In this document: one piece after another, positions 14,822 through 24,337 of the stretch
Numbering within the stretch: position 1 is the stretch's first letter
How the letters are laid out: each line of letters opens with the position of its first letter
Translations under genes and position numbers: made by a program
The notes under the pieces: model-generated
Told to the model about the DNA's origin: nothing
Databases searched by the model: none
Seen by the model: only the letters and a program-made list of their open reading frames with translations
Assembly (NCBI GenBank): GCA_013289325.1
Contig: JABDAE010000010.1
Coordinates: 1 to 45,535, forward strand
DNA: 45,535 bases
Direction: 5' to 3'
Source: Chlamydiota bacterium
GTDB taxonomy: Bacteria; Chlamydiota; Chlamydiia; Chlamydiales; Parachlamydiaceae

Positions 14822-16078
14822 TCACGAATTTAGTCTTAAGGATCTAAAGCCCCAAGCCGAACGGTTTGCATGATTTAAAAAAGGCTGTAACTCGTGCGGG
14901 ACGGTAGGAGTTGTCTCATTGGGGTCGCCCTCAAGAGCTCTATCTGGAATATTTCGCAAATGCGCTTTCAATGAGTTAGAGAAGGAGCGTTCATATAAAA
15001 AATGGTCACGTGCCAAGTGACCCTCAACAGCCGCACGCACAGTTACACCCTTAGTTTTTCTCAGCGTATCCAATGCGTTCATATAAATTTTTAGCCATTG
15101 TTGTTTGATGCGCACATTTTGAGAATCCACGCTTATTATCCAAAAGCAAGCGCCACAACCCAAAACTCCTCCAGTCAGCAATCGATAATTGCTTGTCATA
15201 TAGCCAAGAAGAGCAATGCCCATGCAAACACAAAAAATAGATCCAATTATTTTAACTGTCTCCCAATCATTTTCCATGTGTTTTGAAATGACTTCAATTC
15301 TTTTCTGAACAAGATCTATACGTGCCGCTCTATTTGAAATCGTTGCCATTTGAGCTCTTTGCTGCTCTTCTTGTTCTTTTTCAATTTGGGCTTGTCTTAA
15401 TTCTTCGGCTCTTTGCAGCGCCTCTTTTTCCTGAGCAATTTGGACTTCAGCTTGGTTTAACTGTTCATACATGCGCCCTGCAAGTGCGGCGGCGTCAGGA
15501 GCGCAAGAGATTGTATATAAAAGAGCTTTTAGCATAGTCTGTTGTGTAGCCCTAGAATGCTCCATTGCACATTGAACTACGTCTTTAATAGTCGCGTTTA
15601 CCTCAGTCATGACACGTTCATGCGACGCCCTGCTATCTCTTGCATTTTCTGCAACGGTTTCCGTGCTGCGAAGAAAAATACGCTCATGTGATGCCCTTAA
15701 GTCTCTTGCGTCTGCAGCAGCTACTTCATCTTTACGAAGCGATGCGCTTTCCTGTGTAGCTATAATATGTCCAAAGGTCTGCAAGACGCTATTCATCGTC
15801 CGCTCATGCACAGCTCTAGCATCTCTTGCGTCTTGTCCAAAAGCGCGCATACCGGGGAGCACCAATGCGTTTATGAATTCCTTGGCCTCTTGCATGCCGC
15901 TTTGATGAATTGTTGTGAGATGATTGTTTGTCAGCATTTGCAGTGACACTGGACCTGTACCTCTACCTGTATGATGAGCACGCTCATCAGCTTCTAATTG
16001 GTAAGGAGCTAATGTTGTGACTTGCTCTTGATCCACATGTCTATCTGGACTTTGCCTGCCAGTCACTTCCATTCCCAT
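14822..16078 (-). CDS. Coiled-coil protein with paired membrane segments (Inc-like)
   Basis: The start is chosen at MGMEVTGRQ (16078), because GGAGG lies 5 nt upstream; an in-frame ATG at 16189 has less support. 418 residues. Residues roughly 80-160 contain three spaced copies of a charged motif: DARDARAVHER, ADARDLRASHER and ENARDSRASHER. A Gln/Glu-rich coiled coil around 205-245 follows (EQLNQAEVQIAQEKEALQRA). Two adjacent hydrophobic segments (IIGSIFCVCMGIALLGYM; LLTGGVLGCGACFWIISV) come next, then a hydrophilic C-terminus. Closely paired membrane segments with cytosolic flanks are typical of chlamydial inclusion membrane proteins. Function unknown; located just upstream of ftsY. Confidence 0.7.
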   Translation of the reverse strand: MGMEVTGRQSPDRHVDQEQVTTLAPYQLEADERAHHTGRGTGPVSLQMLTNNHLTTIHQSGMQEAKEFINALVLPGMRAFGQDARDARAVHERTMNSVLQTFGHIIATQESASLRKDEVAAADARDLRASHERIFLRSTETVAENARDSRASHERVMTEVNATIKDVVQCAMEHSRATQQTMLKALLYTISCAPDAAALAGRMYEQLNQAEVQIAQEKEALQRAEELRQAQIEKEQEEQQRAQMATISNRAARIDLVQKRIEVISKHMENDWETVKIIGSIFCVCMGIALLGYMTSNYRLLTGGVLGCGACFWIISVDSQNVRIKQQWLKIYMNALDTLRKTKGVTVRAAVEGHLARDHFLYERSFSNSLKAHLRNIPDRALEGDPNETTPTVPHELQPFLNHANRSAWGFRSLRLNS

Positions 16079-16266
16079 AAAGACCTCCATATACGAAATC
16101 GCAAATAATTGCTGTTTTTCCCCATGTTTGATTGTATCAAACACAGCGGATGAAGACAAGATTCTTCCGCAAATTGGCAGGGCAATCACATGGTAAATTT
16201 TTTTGAATATATAGTCCTTCCAGCTGATAGCTGTATATTTTTCTCTATAAAGGGGATCTACTCATG

Positions 16267-16294
16267 ACAATTTTAAGCTAGATAATAATTTTCA
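16267..16294. promoter_or_regulatory. 28-bp sequence duplicated upstream of the LVIVD gene
   Basis: ACAATTTTAAGCTAGATAAT followed by AATTTTCA occurs 86 nt before the LVIVD-protein gene. It recurs with few changes at 19692-19720 just before sucC. It contains a TATAAT-like GATAAT. It may be a shared promoter element or a repeat remnant; a role is not established. Confidence 0.3.
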
Positions 16295-16379
16295 ACAAAG
16301 CAAAGATTTTAAAAAATCAATTTGTTTAAATCCATATATCCACTAAAATTTATGTTCGTATATGATTTGAGGGAAAGAA

Positions 16380-19300
16380 ATGCCAAGTATCAACAGTTTA
16401 ACAAAACCCATTCTCCCACTCTATACTTCACAAAACTTAATTGAATCAACATTACCCACACCTCAATCTTCATCTTGCAAGACAGGTTTTTTAAAAAAAG
16501 CTGCGATTTGCACATCTGCTATGATTTGTGGGGCAACAGTTGCCTATTATGTGCGTAGCTATTTTAGCATGAGTGGAGCTGAAGATGGTGGAGGTATTTT
16601 ATCGCAAGCGTCAGATCAAAGCGGCAAAGGTTTTGCTCATGCCAGAATACAGCCACGAGTGGTAGCAACAACGACACCTTTTGAGAATCAACAGGCAAAT
16701 CCTGGGTCTTTGTACCAAAGCGTAGGCCACACGTTTTTTACAGAACCTGGTAATGTGCTTATTCAGCACACAATCAAACAGGGCCCAAGCTGGTTAAGGA
16801 TCCTATCGGATCCCCTCAATGTATCTGTCTATGATACTCCTGGACAAGCCACGGGAATTCAAGTTGTTGGAGATACTGCTTTTGTGGCAGATGGGTCCAG
16901 TGGATTACAAATCATTAATATCTCTAATCCGAAAGCACCCACCCTTATCGGGTCTTATGATACCCCTGGAAATGCTTATAAGCTCCAAGTCGTAGGAGAT
17001 ACTGCTTTTGTAGCGGATCAGGCTGGTGGATTACAAATCATTGACATATCTGATCCGAGCATACCCATTCTTATCTCTGCTTATAAAGCGCCTGCACAAG
17101 TCCTTGGAGTCCAAGTCATAGGAAATACAGCTTTTGTGTCAGCTTGGTCTGCAGGATTGCAAATTATTAATATCACGGATCTAAGTGCCCCACTTCTTAT
17201 CGGATCCTACGATACTTCTCCTGGATTTGCGTATGGGGTCCAAGTCGTAGGAAACTTCGCTTTTATAGCGAATAATCAAGTTGATCACCGAATCATTAGT
17301 ATCGCTAATCCGAAATCCCCTACTTTTGTCGGCTCTTATACTGATACTAGTAGCGTCGCAATTCAAGTGGTAGGAAATAATGCATTTGTGGCGGATGGGG
17401 CTAATGGATTAAAAATCATTACCGGTGTTGCCAATCCCTTTCTTCTCGGATCTTATGATACCCCAGGCGTTGCCCGTGAAACCTACGTCGTAGGAAATAT
17501 TGCGTATGTGGCAGATGATGTCTCTGGATTACAACTCCTTAACACTTCTAATTTGAGAAATCCCACTCTTTTTGGATCTTATGATACTTCTGGAAAAGCC
17601 TATGGAGTCCAAGTTGTGGAAAACATAGCTTTTGTGGCAGATTTTGATAGTGGCTTACAACTCCTAAGTCTTAATCAAATTAAATTTTCTGGCACTCCAA
17701 GTTCAACCGACCAGGGGGATTTCGTTGTTAAAGTAAGCGGAACCACTCCTTCAGGTGCGGCTTCCAGCACATTCAACTTACGCGTCGGCCAACCCCCAAA
17801 CCCTATTCTTCCCGTCCCACTGGTTTTAGTGGACGTTAACCAAAATTTGGCATACACGTTTGAAGCCGGAACTTTTGCGGATCAAAATGACCAAAACAGG
17901 CTTGTTTATTCTGTCACTAGGCAAGACGGTTCTGTAATCCCTGCATGGTTAACCTTTAATCCATCCACGAGGGTCCTATCTGGCAGACCGGGAGTTGCTG
18001 ATCTAACAACACTGGATTGTTACTACTTAGCTACAGATGGTTATTTCCTCCCCTCTCGCATCCCTTTTCAGCTCAAAGTTGAAGGTCCCCCCGTCCTTAC
18101 AACTCCTTTGCCAGACGTTACGAATGTTCGAAATACTTTGTTGAATCTAAATCTCGACCAAAATGCTTTCACAGATCCGAATGGTGACTCACTTACCTAT
18201 TCAGCAAGATTGAATGGAACATATGCACTTCCAAAATGGCTTAGCTTTAGCGGTACCGGTTTTTTTTCAGGCACTCCTATCGCATTAGAAAAATTGAATA
18301 TTACAGTGTTTGCTAATGATGGCTTTGGTGGGATAGTTTCTGATTCTTTTAGTATGGTAGTTACAGATCCGATACCAGCAATGACTGCGGTTGCAGGAGG
18401 AAGTGTGGTTTTTCAGCAAATTCCTGAAACTGCTTTTGAAGATATGGGCACGATCACCGAATATACCGGGGGCCTTGCCGGTGGAGGGCCTTTGCCAATA
18501 TGGATTCAATTTGATGAAAAGACCCAAACATTTACTGCTAAACCTCCTTTGGGAAGAGCCTCTACGTTGCTCTTACAAGTAGGTGCAAAAACTACTTTGG
18601 GAGAAGTATTTAATCAAATATTTCCGTTGAATATCGTAACGAATTTGCCACCGACCTACAGAAATCCAATTTCTGATCAAGCAGCAACTGTCGATGTGAA
18701 TTTTAACTACATCATGCCAGATAATGCTTTTTTTGATCCGAATGGCGACCCGTTGACGTATTCAGCAACGACATTTGGAGGATCTAGCTTGCCCAAATGG
18801 TTATCATTCAATGCTGATTTAAGAACATTTTCTGGAAAACCAACACCTGCCGATACAAACACGTATGCAGTTCGCACCCTAACAATTGCTGTAACAGCAA
18901 ACGATGGACAGACAACGACCACAGGGACGTTTGATATTTTGGTGGGTGGTGAATCTTATCTAGCTAAGATCATTAATATTACAGCGCCCATTATTAGTGG
19001 ATTGACGACAATGTTTGGGTTTTATAAAAAACGGGCCTTGATTTTGAATCGGATCAATAAAAAGAAATACATTAAAGAAAATGTCATTTTAAGTGTCGGA
19101 GAGAAATTGAATTATAAACTGTTTTGCAATGCTGCAAAGGTGAAGGCGATCACTGCTAGTAAATTTTCTAAAAGGCGTTGGGAGAGAATTCCAGATGATA
19201 TGTCATATTGGCTTGAGTATAATTCAGCAACTGGAGTGGTGTATTCAAAAAGTGGAGCTTTTTTAGAGAACTCTTGGCCAGTTCGCATCAGGGGAATAGG

Positions 19301-19628
19301 AAGTGCAGGTGTTATTTTGGAACAGTTTGATCTCAGTGTTGTTGATCACGTAAGGTCATCCGCTTTTCAAGGAGACTTTTCTCACTCTAATACACAGCAA
19401 TCCCTTATTGTCCCGTCAAGAGGCTACGAAGACTCGGAGCATTATCCATCTTCTACGAAAGTACACCGATATAGTAAGAGATGGAGTGGCAACCACAAAG
19501 CAGATCAAAGCTTGGAGGAATCTGTTTCAGAAGGAGAGACAATGATGCAGTTATACAGTATGGATGAGCAAAGCCACGGTTTTCAAACAGAAACTATGAA
19601 TGAGACAACGGCTGCTCTTTCAGTGTGA
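16380..19628 (+). CDS. Large surface-type protein: LVIVD beta-propeller plus cadherin-like domains
   Basis: 1082 residues. A membrane segment lies near residues 40-59 (AAICTSAMICGATVAYYVRS). Residues about 145-435 hold seven LVIVD-type repeats, each with a (V/I)VGxxAFVAD core and a GLQ(I/L)(I/L) strand, which would close a seven-bladed propeller. About 440-880 contain several dystroglycan-type cadherin-like modules (AFTDPNGDSLTYSA with LPKWLSF; AFFDPNGDPLTYSA with LPKWLSFNADLRTFSGKP). A short hydrophobic segment near 890 (IITAPIISGLTTMFGFY) precedes a hydrophilic C-terminal region. Such domains bind proteins or sugars at cell surfaces, so adhesion or host interaction is inferred. The last base of the TGA stop begins a dispersed-repeat end. 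Confidence 0.85.
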   Translation: MPSINSLTKPILPLYTSQNLIESTLPTPQSSSCKTGFLKKAAICTSAMICGATVAYYVRSYFSMSGAEDGGGILSQASDQSGKGFAHARIQPRVVATTTPFENQQANPGSLYQSVGHTFFTEPGNVLIQHTIKQGPSWLRILSDPLNVSVYDTPGQATGIQVVGDTAFVADGSSGLQIINISNPKAPTLIGSYDTPGNAYKLQVVGDTAFVADQAGGLQIIDISDPSIPILISAYKAPAQVLGVQVIGNTAFVSAWSAGLQIINITDLSAPLLIGSYDTSPGFAYGVQVVGNFAFIANNQVDHRIISIANPKSPTFVGSYTDTSSVAIQVVGNNAFVADGANGLKIITGVANPFLLGSYDTPGVARETYVVGNIAYVADDVSGLQLLNTSNLRNPTLFGSYDTSGKAYGVQVVENIAFVADFDSGLQLLSLNQIKFSGTPSSTDQGDFVVKVSGTTPSGAASSTFNLRVGQPPNPILPVPLVLVDVNQNLAYTFEAGTFADQNDQNRLVYSVTRQDGSVIPAWLTFNPSTRVLSGRPGVADLTTLDCYYLATDGYFLPSRIPFQLKVEGPPVLTTPLPDVTNVRNTLLNLNLDQNAFTDPNGDSLTYSARLNGTYALPKWLSFSGTGFFSGTPIALEKLNITVFANDGFGGIVSDSFSMVVTDPIPAMTAVAGGSVVFQQIPETAFEDMGTITEYTGGLAGGGPLPIWIQFDEKTQTFTAKPPLGRASTLLLQVGAKTTLGEVFNQIFPLNIVTNLPPTYRNPISDQAATVDVNFNYIMPDNAFFDPNGDPLTYSATTFGGSSLPKWLSFNADLRTFSGKPTPADTNTYAVRTLTIAVTANDGQTTTTGTFDILVGGESYLAKIINITAPIISGLTTMFGFYKKRALILNRINKKKYIKENVILSVGEKLNYKLFCNAAKVKAITASKFSKRRWERIPDDMSYWLEYNSATGVVYSKSGAFLENSWPVRIRGIGSAGVILEQFDLSVVDHVRSSAFQGDFSHSNTQQSLIVPSRGYEDSEHYPSSTKVHRYSKRWSGNHKADQSLEESVSEGETMMQLYSMDEQSHGFQTETMNETTAALSV

Positions 19629-19643
19629 ACTGCCGTTTCTAGG
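19628..19643. repeat. Repeat end (AACTGCCGTTTCTAGG), partial copy
   Basis: 16 bp matching, in reverse orientation, the terminus of the 163-bp element at 35767 and 38381. It abuts the stop codon of the LVIVD-protein gene. Only this end is present, so it is a remnant or solo end. Confidence 0.45.
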
Positions 19644-19739
19644 ATCATGCAATTGACCTCGCGCAAATTGGCTTTGTTGCAAAAAAAAATTACAACTTTA
19701 AGCTAGAGAATAATTTTTCATCGCGCTATAAGGAATAAC

Positions 19740-20909
19740 ATGGACATACACGAATACCAAGCTAAAGAATTATTGCAGCGCTACGGGATCAAAAGCCCGG
19801 ACCATTTTCTTATTACCTCTTATGAGCAGCTAGTCGAACTTGTCGATGGGTTAGAGTTAAACGAAGGGGTCTTAAAGGTTCAAGTGCATGCAGGAGGAAG
19901 AGGGAAGGCAGGCGGCGTAAAGCTTGCAAAAACTCCAGATGAAATCAAAGCATTTGGCAAACAAATGCTTGGGATGAAGATGGTCAACAATCAAACAGGT
20001 CCAAATGGACAGATTGTAAATTGCCTAATTTTAACTGCTTTAGTCCCGATTAAACGAGAGCTTTATATGAGCATTGTGATCGATCGCGCTTTAGGGCAGA
20101 TGACGCTCATCGCTTCCTCAAAGGGAGGAGTCGATATTGAAGAAGTGGCTGTCAATAATCCAAGCGATATCATTTCAATTCCTATCAATTTCGATGGCAC
20201 TATTGCCAGCTATCATTTAATCGCCTTAAATAAGGCGCTGAAAAATACCCCTAAAGTTGGGGTTTTATGTTCTCAATTTGCAAGGGGCCTTGCCAAGGCA
20301 TTTGTAGAAAATGATGCCACTCTCATTGAAATCAATCCGCTTGTAGAAACGCAAGATGGGGAGCTCATTGCGTTAGATGCGAAGATGAGTATAGATGATA
20401 ACGCGCTCTATCGCCAAGAAGCTTTAGCATCCCTATTTGACCCCTCTCAACTTACGCCTGAGGAAGTAAAGGCTAAAGAATTTGGCCTTGCCTATGTAGG
20501 GCTTTCCGGGAGTATCGGGTGTATGGTCAATGGAGCAGGACTTGCCATGGCGACGATGGATGTGATTAAGCTGCAAGGGGGAGAGCCTGCCAATTTCCTC
20601 GACATCATGGGGGGCGCCTCATCTGGAAAGGTGGCAGAAGGGTTTAAGATTATCTTACTCGATAAAAAAGTAAAGGCGATCTTAATCAATATTTTTGGAG
20701 GGATCACAGATTGTGAAGTGCTCGCCAAAGGACTTGTCCAGGCTGCGACGGAAATGGATGTCCATGTGCCGCTTGTGGTGAGGATGGAGGGGACGAACGT
20801 AGAACAAGCCCGGCAATATTTAAAGCAATCCCCCTTTGCATTTAGTGTGGCCAATAGCCTCGATGAAGCGGCAAAAAAAGTCGTGAGTTTATTAGTAGGG
20901 GAGCAATAG
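19740..20909 (+). CDS. sucC: Succinate-CoA ligase, beta subunit
   Basis: 389 residues collinear with bacterial SucC (about 388). The N-terminal ATP-grasp domain has MDIHEYQAKELLQRYGI, VQVHAGGRGKAGGVKLAKT and EINPLVETQDGELIALDAK; the C-terminal ligase domain has the glycine-rich NFLDIMGGASSGKVAEGFK and NIFGGITDCEVLAKG. Together with SucD it interconverts succinyl-CoA plus NDP and succinate plus NTP in the TCA cycle. It is directly followed by sucD (ATG at the next base). A 28-bp sequence shared with the region upstream of the previous gene lies just before the start. Confidence 0.97.
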   Translation: MDIHEYQAKELLQRYGIKSPDHFLITSYEQLVELVDGLELNEGVLKVQVHAGGRGKAGGVKLAKTPDEIKAFGKQMLGMKMVNNQTGPNGQIVNCLILTALVPIKRELYMSIVIDRALGQMTLIASSKGGVDIEEVAVNNPSDIISIPINFDGTIASYHLIALNKALKNTPKVGVLCSQFARGLAKAFVENDATLIEINPLVETQDGELIALDAKMSIDDNALYRQEALASLFDPSQLTPEEVKAKEFGLAYVGLSGSIGCMVNGAGLAMATMDVIKLQGGEPANFLDIMGGASSGKVAEGFKIILLDKKVKAILINIFGGITDCEVLAKGLVQAATEMDVHVPLVVRMEGTNVEQARQYLKQSPFAFSVANSLDEAAKKVVSLLVGEQ

Positions 20910-21797
20910 ATGGCTATTTTAATCAATAAAGCTACAAAAGTGATCACCCAAGGGATTACGGGAAAATCTGGCTCTCATCACACCCAAAGAGGGATTGAAT
21001 ATGGCTCGCATTACGTCGGAGGAGTAACTCCAGGTAAAGGGGGGCAAACAATTTTTGACCTTCCTATTTTTGACACTGTTTTAGAGGCAAAGAAAGAGAC
21101 CGATTGCGATGCGTCATTGATTTTTGTCCCGCCCCCATTTGCTGCTGAGGCAATTCTTGAGGCTGAAGATGCTAAAATTCCTCTCATCGTATGTATTACA
21201 GAAGGAATTCCTATTCGCGATATGTTGGAAGTGAGTAAAGTGATGAAGGCAAGCAAAACAAGTCGCTTAATTGGCCCAAATTGTCCCGGCATTATAACTC
21301 CTGGCGAATGTAAAATCGGGATAATGCCTGGCTACATCCATAAGAAGGGGTGTATTGGGGTTGTCTCTCGCTCCGGGACATTGACGTATGAGGCTGTATG
21401 GCAGACGACGCAGCTTGGCCTTGGTCAGTCTACTTGCGTTGGCATTGGAGGAGATCCTTTAAATGGCACAAACTTTATCGATGTACTGCAGCTCTTTGAA
21501 AAAGATCCCGATACGCGCGGCATCTTGATGATTGGCGAAATTGGCGGGGACGCAGAAGAGATGGCTGCAGAGTGGATTAAAGAGCACTGTACAAAGCCCA
21601 TTGTCGCCTACATTGCGGGGATGACAGCGCCGCCTGGCAGGCGGATGGGGCATGCGGGCGCCATTATTTCTGCAGGTAAGGGAGGGGCCGAAGATAAAAT
21701 AAAAGCCCTCAAAGCTGCCAATGTCGAAATTGCCAAGGAACCTATTGACCTTGGGTTGATCATTCAACGCTTATTAACTTGTGAGCATTTATCTTGA
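20910..21797 (+). CDS. sucD: Succinate-CoA ligase, alpha subunit
   Basis: 295 residues. CoA-binding Rossmann domain: [20 protein letters not shown] and [16 protein letters not shown]. Phosphorylated-histidine segment: [20 protein letters not shown], with the catalytic His. Length matches the family. It partners SucC encoded immediately upstream. The last base pairs overlap the next gene through TTGA, so the downstream M50 protease is probably translated by re-initiation. Confidence 0.97.
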   Translation: MAILINKATKVITQGITGKSGSHHTQRGIEYGSHYVGGVTPGKGGQTIFDLPIFDTVLEAKKETDCDASLIFVPPPFAAEAILEAEDAKIPLIVCITEGIPIRDMLEVSKVMKASKTSRLIGPNCPGIITPGECKIGIMPGYIHKKGCIGVVSRSGTLTYEAVWQTTQLGLGQSTCVGIGGDPLNGTNFIDVLQLFEKDPDTRGILMIGEIGGDAEEMAAEWIKEHCTKPIVAYIAGMTAPPGRRMGHAGAIISAGKGGAEDKIKALKAANVEIAKEPIDLGLIIQRLLTCEHLS

Positions 21798-22951
21798 GAT
21801 CCTTTATTCCCGTGACAATTCAGCCTTTTTTTTGGGTGATGGCCGTGATCATCGGTTGGCTTAGCACAAATCGCCTCGATGGGACCCTGATTTGGACGAT
21901 CATCATCTTAATTTCAGTGCTATTTCATGAATATGGACATGCCTTAACAGCTGTTGCCTTTGGGCAAAAAGCGCGCATTGAATTGATGGGGTTTGGGGGA
22001 GTGACCATCCGCGATGGGGGCAGGTTAAACAAATGGCAAGAATTCATTGTAATCTGCAATGGACCGCTCGCAGGGTTTTTGCTTGCAGCTATCGCATGGT
22101 GGCTGGGAAGTCACTTGGCGTCTCATCCTACATCGCTTATTTTTTATATTTTAGAGGTCACCTATAGCATCAATCTATTTTGGACAATTATCAATTTACT
22201 TCCTGTGCAACCGATGGATGGGGGGAAACTTCTTGGCATTATTTTAGAGGCAATTTTTGGCCATAAGGGGATTAAGATATCGTATTTGATCAGTATCGCA
22301 ATTGCAGCCCTTTTAGGTGTTTTTTTTATGATTAATGGCTCCTATATCGCAGGATCCCTTTTTTTTCTTTTTATGTACGAAAGTTACAATTCGTTCAAAA
22401 TTGCAAATGCCTTTCAGGTGGAAGATGGTGACGTCAGTCTACTTGTACTCTACAAGGAAGTAGAAGCTTATATCACATCAAGAACTATAGCGGATCCTCT
22501 TAAAGATCAGTTTGCAATAGATAGGCTGCAAACTATTTTAGAGCGCGCTAAGAAAGGAGTGATCTACACAAATTCTAAAGAGATGTTGGCAAAGCTTTTT
22601 TCCGATCTAGACGAAAAAGAAAAAGCGTTTCAACTCCTAAGTCAAGACCAAAGGCAATTAAGTCCACAAGGCCGTCGCTTTTTGCATTATTTGGCCTATA
22701 GCTTAAAGAGGTGGGAGGACGTTGTGGCAATAGGCGATAGGGTCTATCAAGAGACGCCAAATTCTCAAAGCGCGCTCACTAACGCCATGGCCTATGCAAT
22801 GCTTAACGAGGCGAAAAAATCTGTGGGCTGGCTGCAGTGCGCTGTGCGAGAAGGTGTTTTAGATATAAAGCAAATTCTCATGAAAGAAGAGTTTAATCCC
22901 ATTAGGCAAGATTTATCATTTAGGCAATATACCGATGCACTCTCCAAATAA
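21794..22951 (+). CDS. M50-family membrane metalloprotease (site-2 protease-like)
   Basis: 385 residues starting at TTG, which overlaps the sucD stop by 4 nt. Zinc motif HEYGH at residues 45-49 lies inside the second membrane helix ([20 protein letters not shown]). A later [15 protein letters not shown] supplies the third metal-ligand Asp. Several further hydrophobic segments run to about residue 200. The C-terminal half is soluble and helical, TPR-like ([20 protein letters not shown]). M50 enzymes cut membrane proteins or signal remnants; the target here is unknown. The operon link with sucCD looks structural, not functional. Confidence 0.87.
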   Translation: MRSFIPVTIQPFFWVMAVIIGWLSTNRLDGTLIWTIIILISVLFHEYGHALTAVAFGQKARIELMGFGGVTIRDGGRLNKWQEFIVICNGPLAGFLLAAIAWWLGSHLASHPTSLIFYILEVTYSINLFWTIINLLPVQPMDGGKLLGIILEAIFGHKGIKISYLISIAIAALLGVFFMINGSYIAGSLFFLFMYESYNSFKIANAFQVEDGDVSLLVLYKEVEAYITSRTIADPLKDQFAIDRLQTILERAKKGVIYTNSKEMLAKLFSDLDEKEKAFQLLSQDQRQLSPQGRRFLHYLAYSLKRWEDVVAIGDRVYQETPNSQSALTNAMAYAMLNEAKKSVGWLQCAVREGVLDIKQILMKEEFNPIRQDLSFRQYTDALSK

Positions 22952-24332
22952 AAATTTTTCAGATGAAGTAAAGCAACTAAAAGCGCTTTATGCCCAATAT
23001 AAAGAGCAAGGGCTTAAAGATTATTTTCGCTTTTTAGAGTTTAAAAGTATCAGTTCTGAGCAGGCCTATAAAGACGAAGTCATTGCTTGCTCAAAGTGGC
23101 TGATTGCGTATTTGAAAGAAATCGGCTTTGAGGTAGAGGTGTGGGAGACAAAAGGGCATCCGACAATTTTTGCTACTCATCTAAAGGCAGGACCTGATCA
23201 GCCGACTCTTTTAATTTATAACCATTACGATGTGCAGCCAATCGATCCGTTAGAGCTTTGGATGAGCCCTCCTTTCACCCCCACAATCCGAGATGGTGAG
23301 GTCTATGCGAGGGGTGCGCAAGATGACAAGGGGCAATGCTTTTATGTCCTCCTCGCATTAAAAGCTTTAATAGAATCGGGTGTTGGGTTGCCCATTAACA
23401 TCAAGCTTTGTATAGAAGGGGAAGAGGAATGTGGCAGCTTTGGACTTTCCGAGATACTTGAAAGTAAAAGTAAGCAATTACAAGCAGATTATTTAGCTGT
23501 CGTCGATGTGGGTTTTGATTCGCTATCAAAACCTGCGATTACTCTTGGCCTGCGAGGTCTTGTGACGATGGATGTGGAGTTAACGGGCAGTGACACTGAT
23601 TTTCACTCAGGGCTTCATGGGGGGATTGCGTTAAATCCCAACCACTGCCTTGTAAAGCTCTTATCGCTTCTTCGCGATGATAAGGGTAAGATTGTGATTC
23701 CGGGCTTTTATGATGATGTGGCTACTTTAAGCGATGAGGCAAGGCAAAATCTCATGTGGGATTTTGATTCAGAAGAATATACCCAAAATTTTGGCGCTCT
23801 TCCCAATGGTGGAGAGATTGACTTTACACCACTTGAGCGCAACTGGCTGCGCCCAACACTTGAAATTAACGGGATCAACGGTGGCTATACGGGACAAGGT
23901 TTTAAAACAGTCATTCCCGCTAAGGCGAGCGCAAAAATTTCTTGCCGCCTCGTGGCTAATCAAAAACCTCAAGTTATCGGCAAGCTCGTTAAGGATTACT
24001 TAAAATCCCATGTTCCGTCCGGAATGCAAATTGCCGTTCATGTGCACCCCGGAGGGGGAGATCCGGTGATGGCAGATGTGACATCAAAAGCTGCTAAGGC
24101 TTTTATAACGGCGTATAGCGAAGTCTTTGGAATCCCTTGTCAAGCGGTCTATCACGGCGCCTCTATCCCCATCGTTCCAAAGCTATCAAAAGTGTCAAAC
24201 GCAGAAGTCGTGTTGGTAGGACTTGGTCTTCCCAAAGATTGTATCCACGCGCCAAACGAGCACTTTGGAATAAAGAGAATTGAAATCGGCTTTTTAACGG
24301 TTGCAAGAGCGCTTATGCATCTTAAAAGGTAG
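22935..24332 (+). CDS. M20-family metallopeptidase (dipeptidase/deacylase-like)
   Basis: 465 residues, starting inside the end of the previous gene (17-nt overlap, different frame). Metal-binding and catalytic motifs of M20 are intact: LLIYNHYDVQP (His and Asp), YARGAQDDKGQ (bridging Asp), and IEGEEECGS (catalytic Glu and ligand Glu). A dimerisation domain (FHSGLHGGIALNP) and a final His in CIHAPNEHFGI follow. Size fits Xaa dipeptidases and related amide hydrolases. Peptide scavenging is the likely role. It ends 5 nt before the convergent beta-propeller gene. Confidence 0.88.
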   Translation: MHSPNKNFSDEVKQLKALYAQYKEQGLKDYFRFLEFKSISSEQAYKDEVIACSKWLIAYLKEIGFEVEVWETKGHPTIFATHLKAGPDQPTLLIYNHYDVQPIDPLELWMSPPFTPTIRDGEVYARGAQDDKGQCFYVLLALKALIESGVGLPINIKLCIEGEEECGSFGLSEILESKSKQLQADYLAVVDVGFDSLSKPAITLGLRGLVTMDVELTGSDTDFHSGLHGGIALNPNHCLVKLLSLLRDDKGKIVIPGFYDDVATLSDEARQNLMWDFDSEEYTQNFGALPNGGEIDFTPLERNWLRPTLEINGINGGYTGQGFKTVIPAKASAKISCRLVANQKPQVIGKLVKDYLKSHVPSGMQIAVHVHPGGGDPVMADVTSKAAKAFITAYSEVFGIPCQAVYHGASIPIVPKLSKVSNAEVVLVGLGLPKDCIHAPNEHFGIKRIEIGFLTVARALMHLKR

Positions 24333-24337
24333 AAGAT

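Noticed and set aside
16820-17660. Possible CRISPR-like or DNA tandem repeat array
   Set aside because: The roughly 120-bp periodicity is degenerate and in frame, reflecting LVIVD protein repeats, not a CRISPR array.
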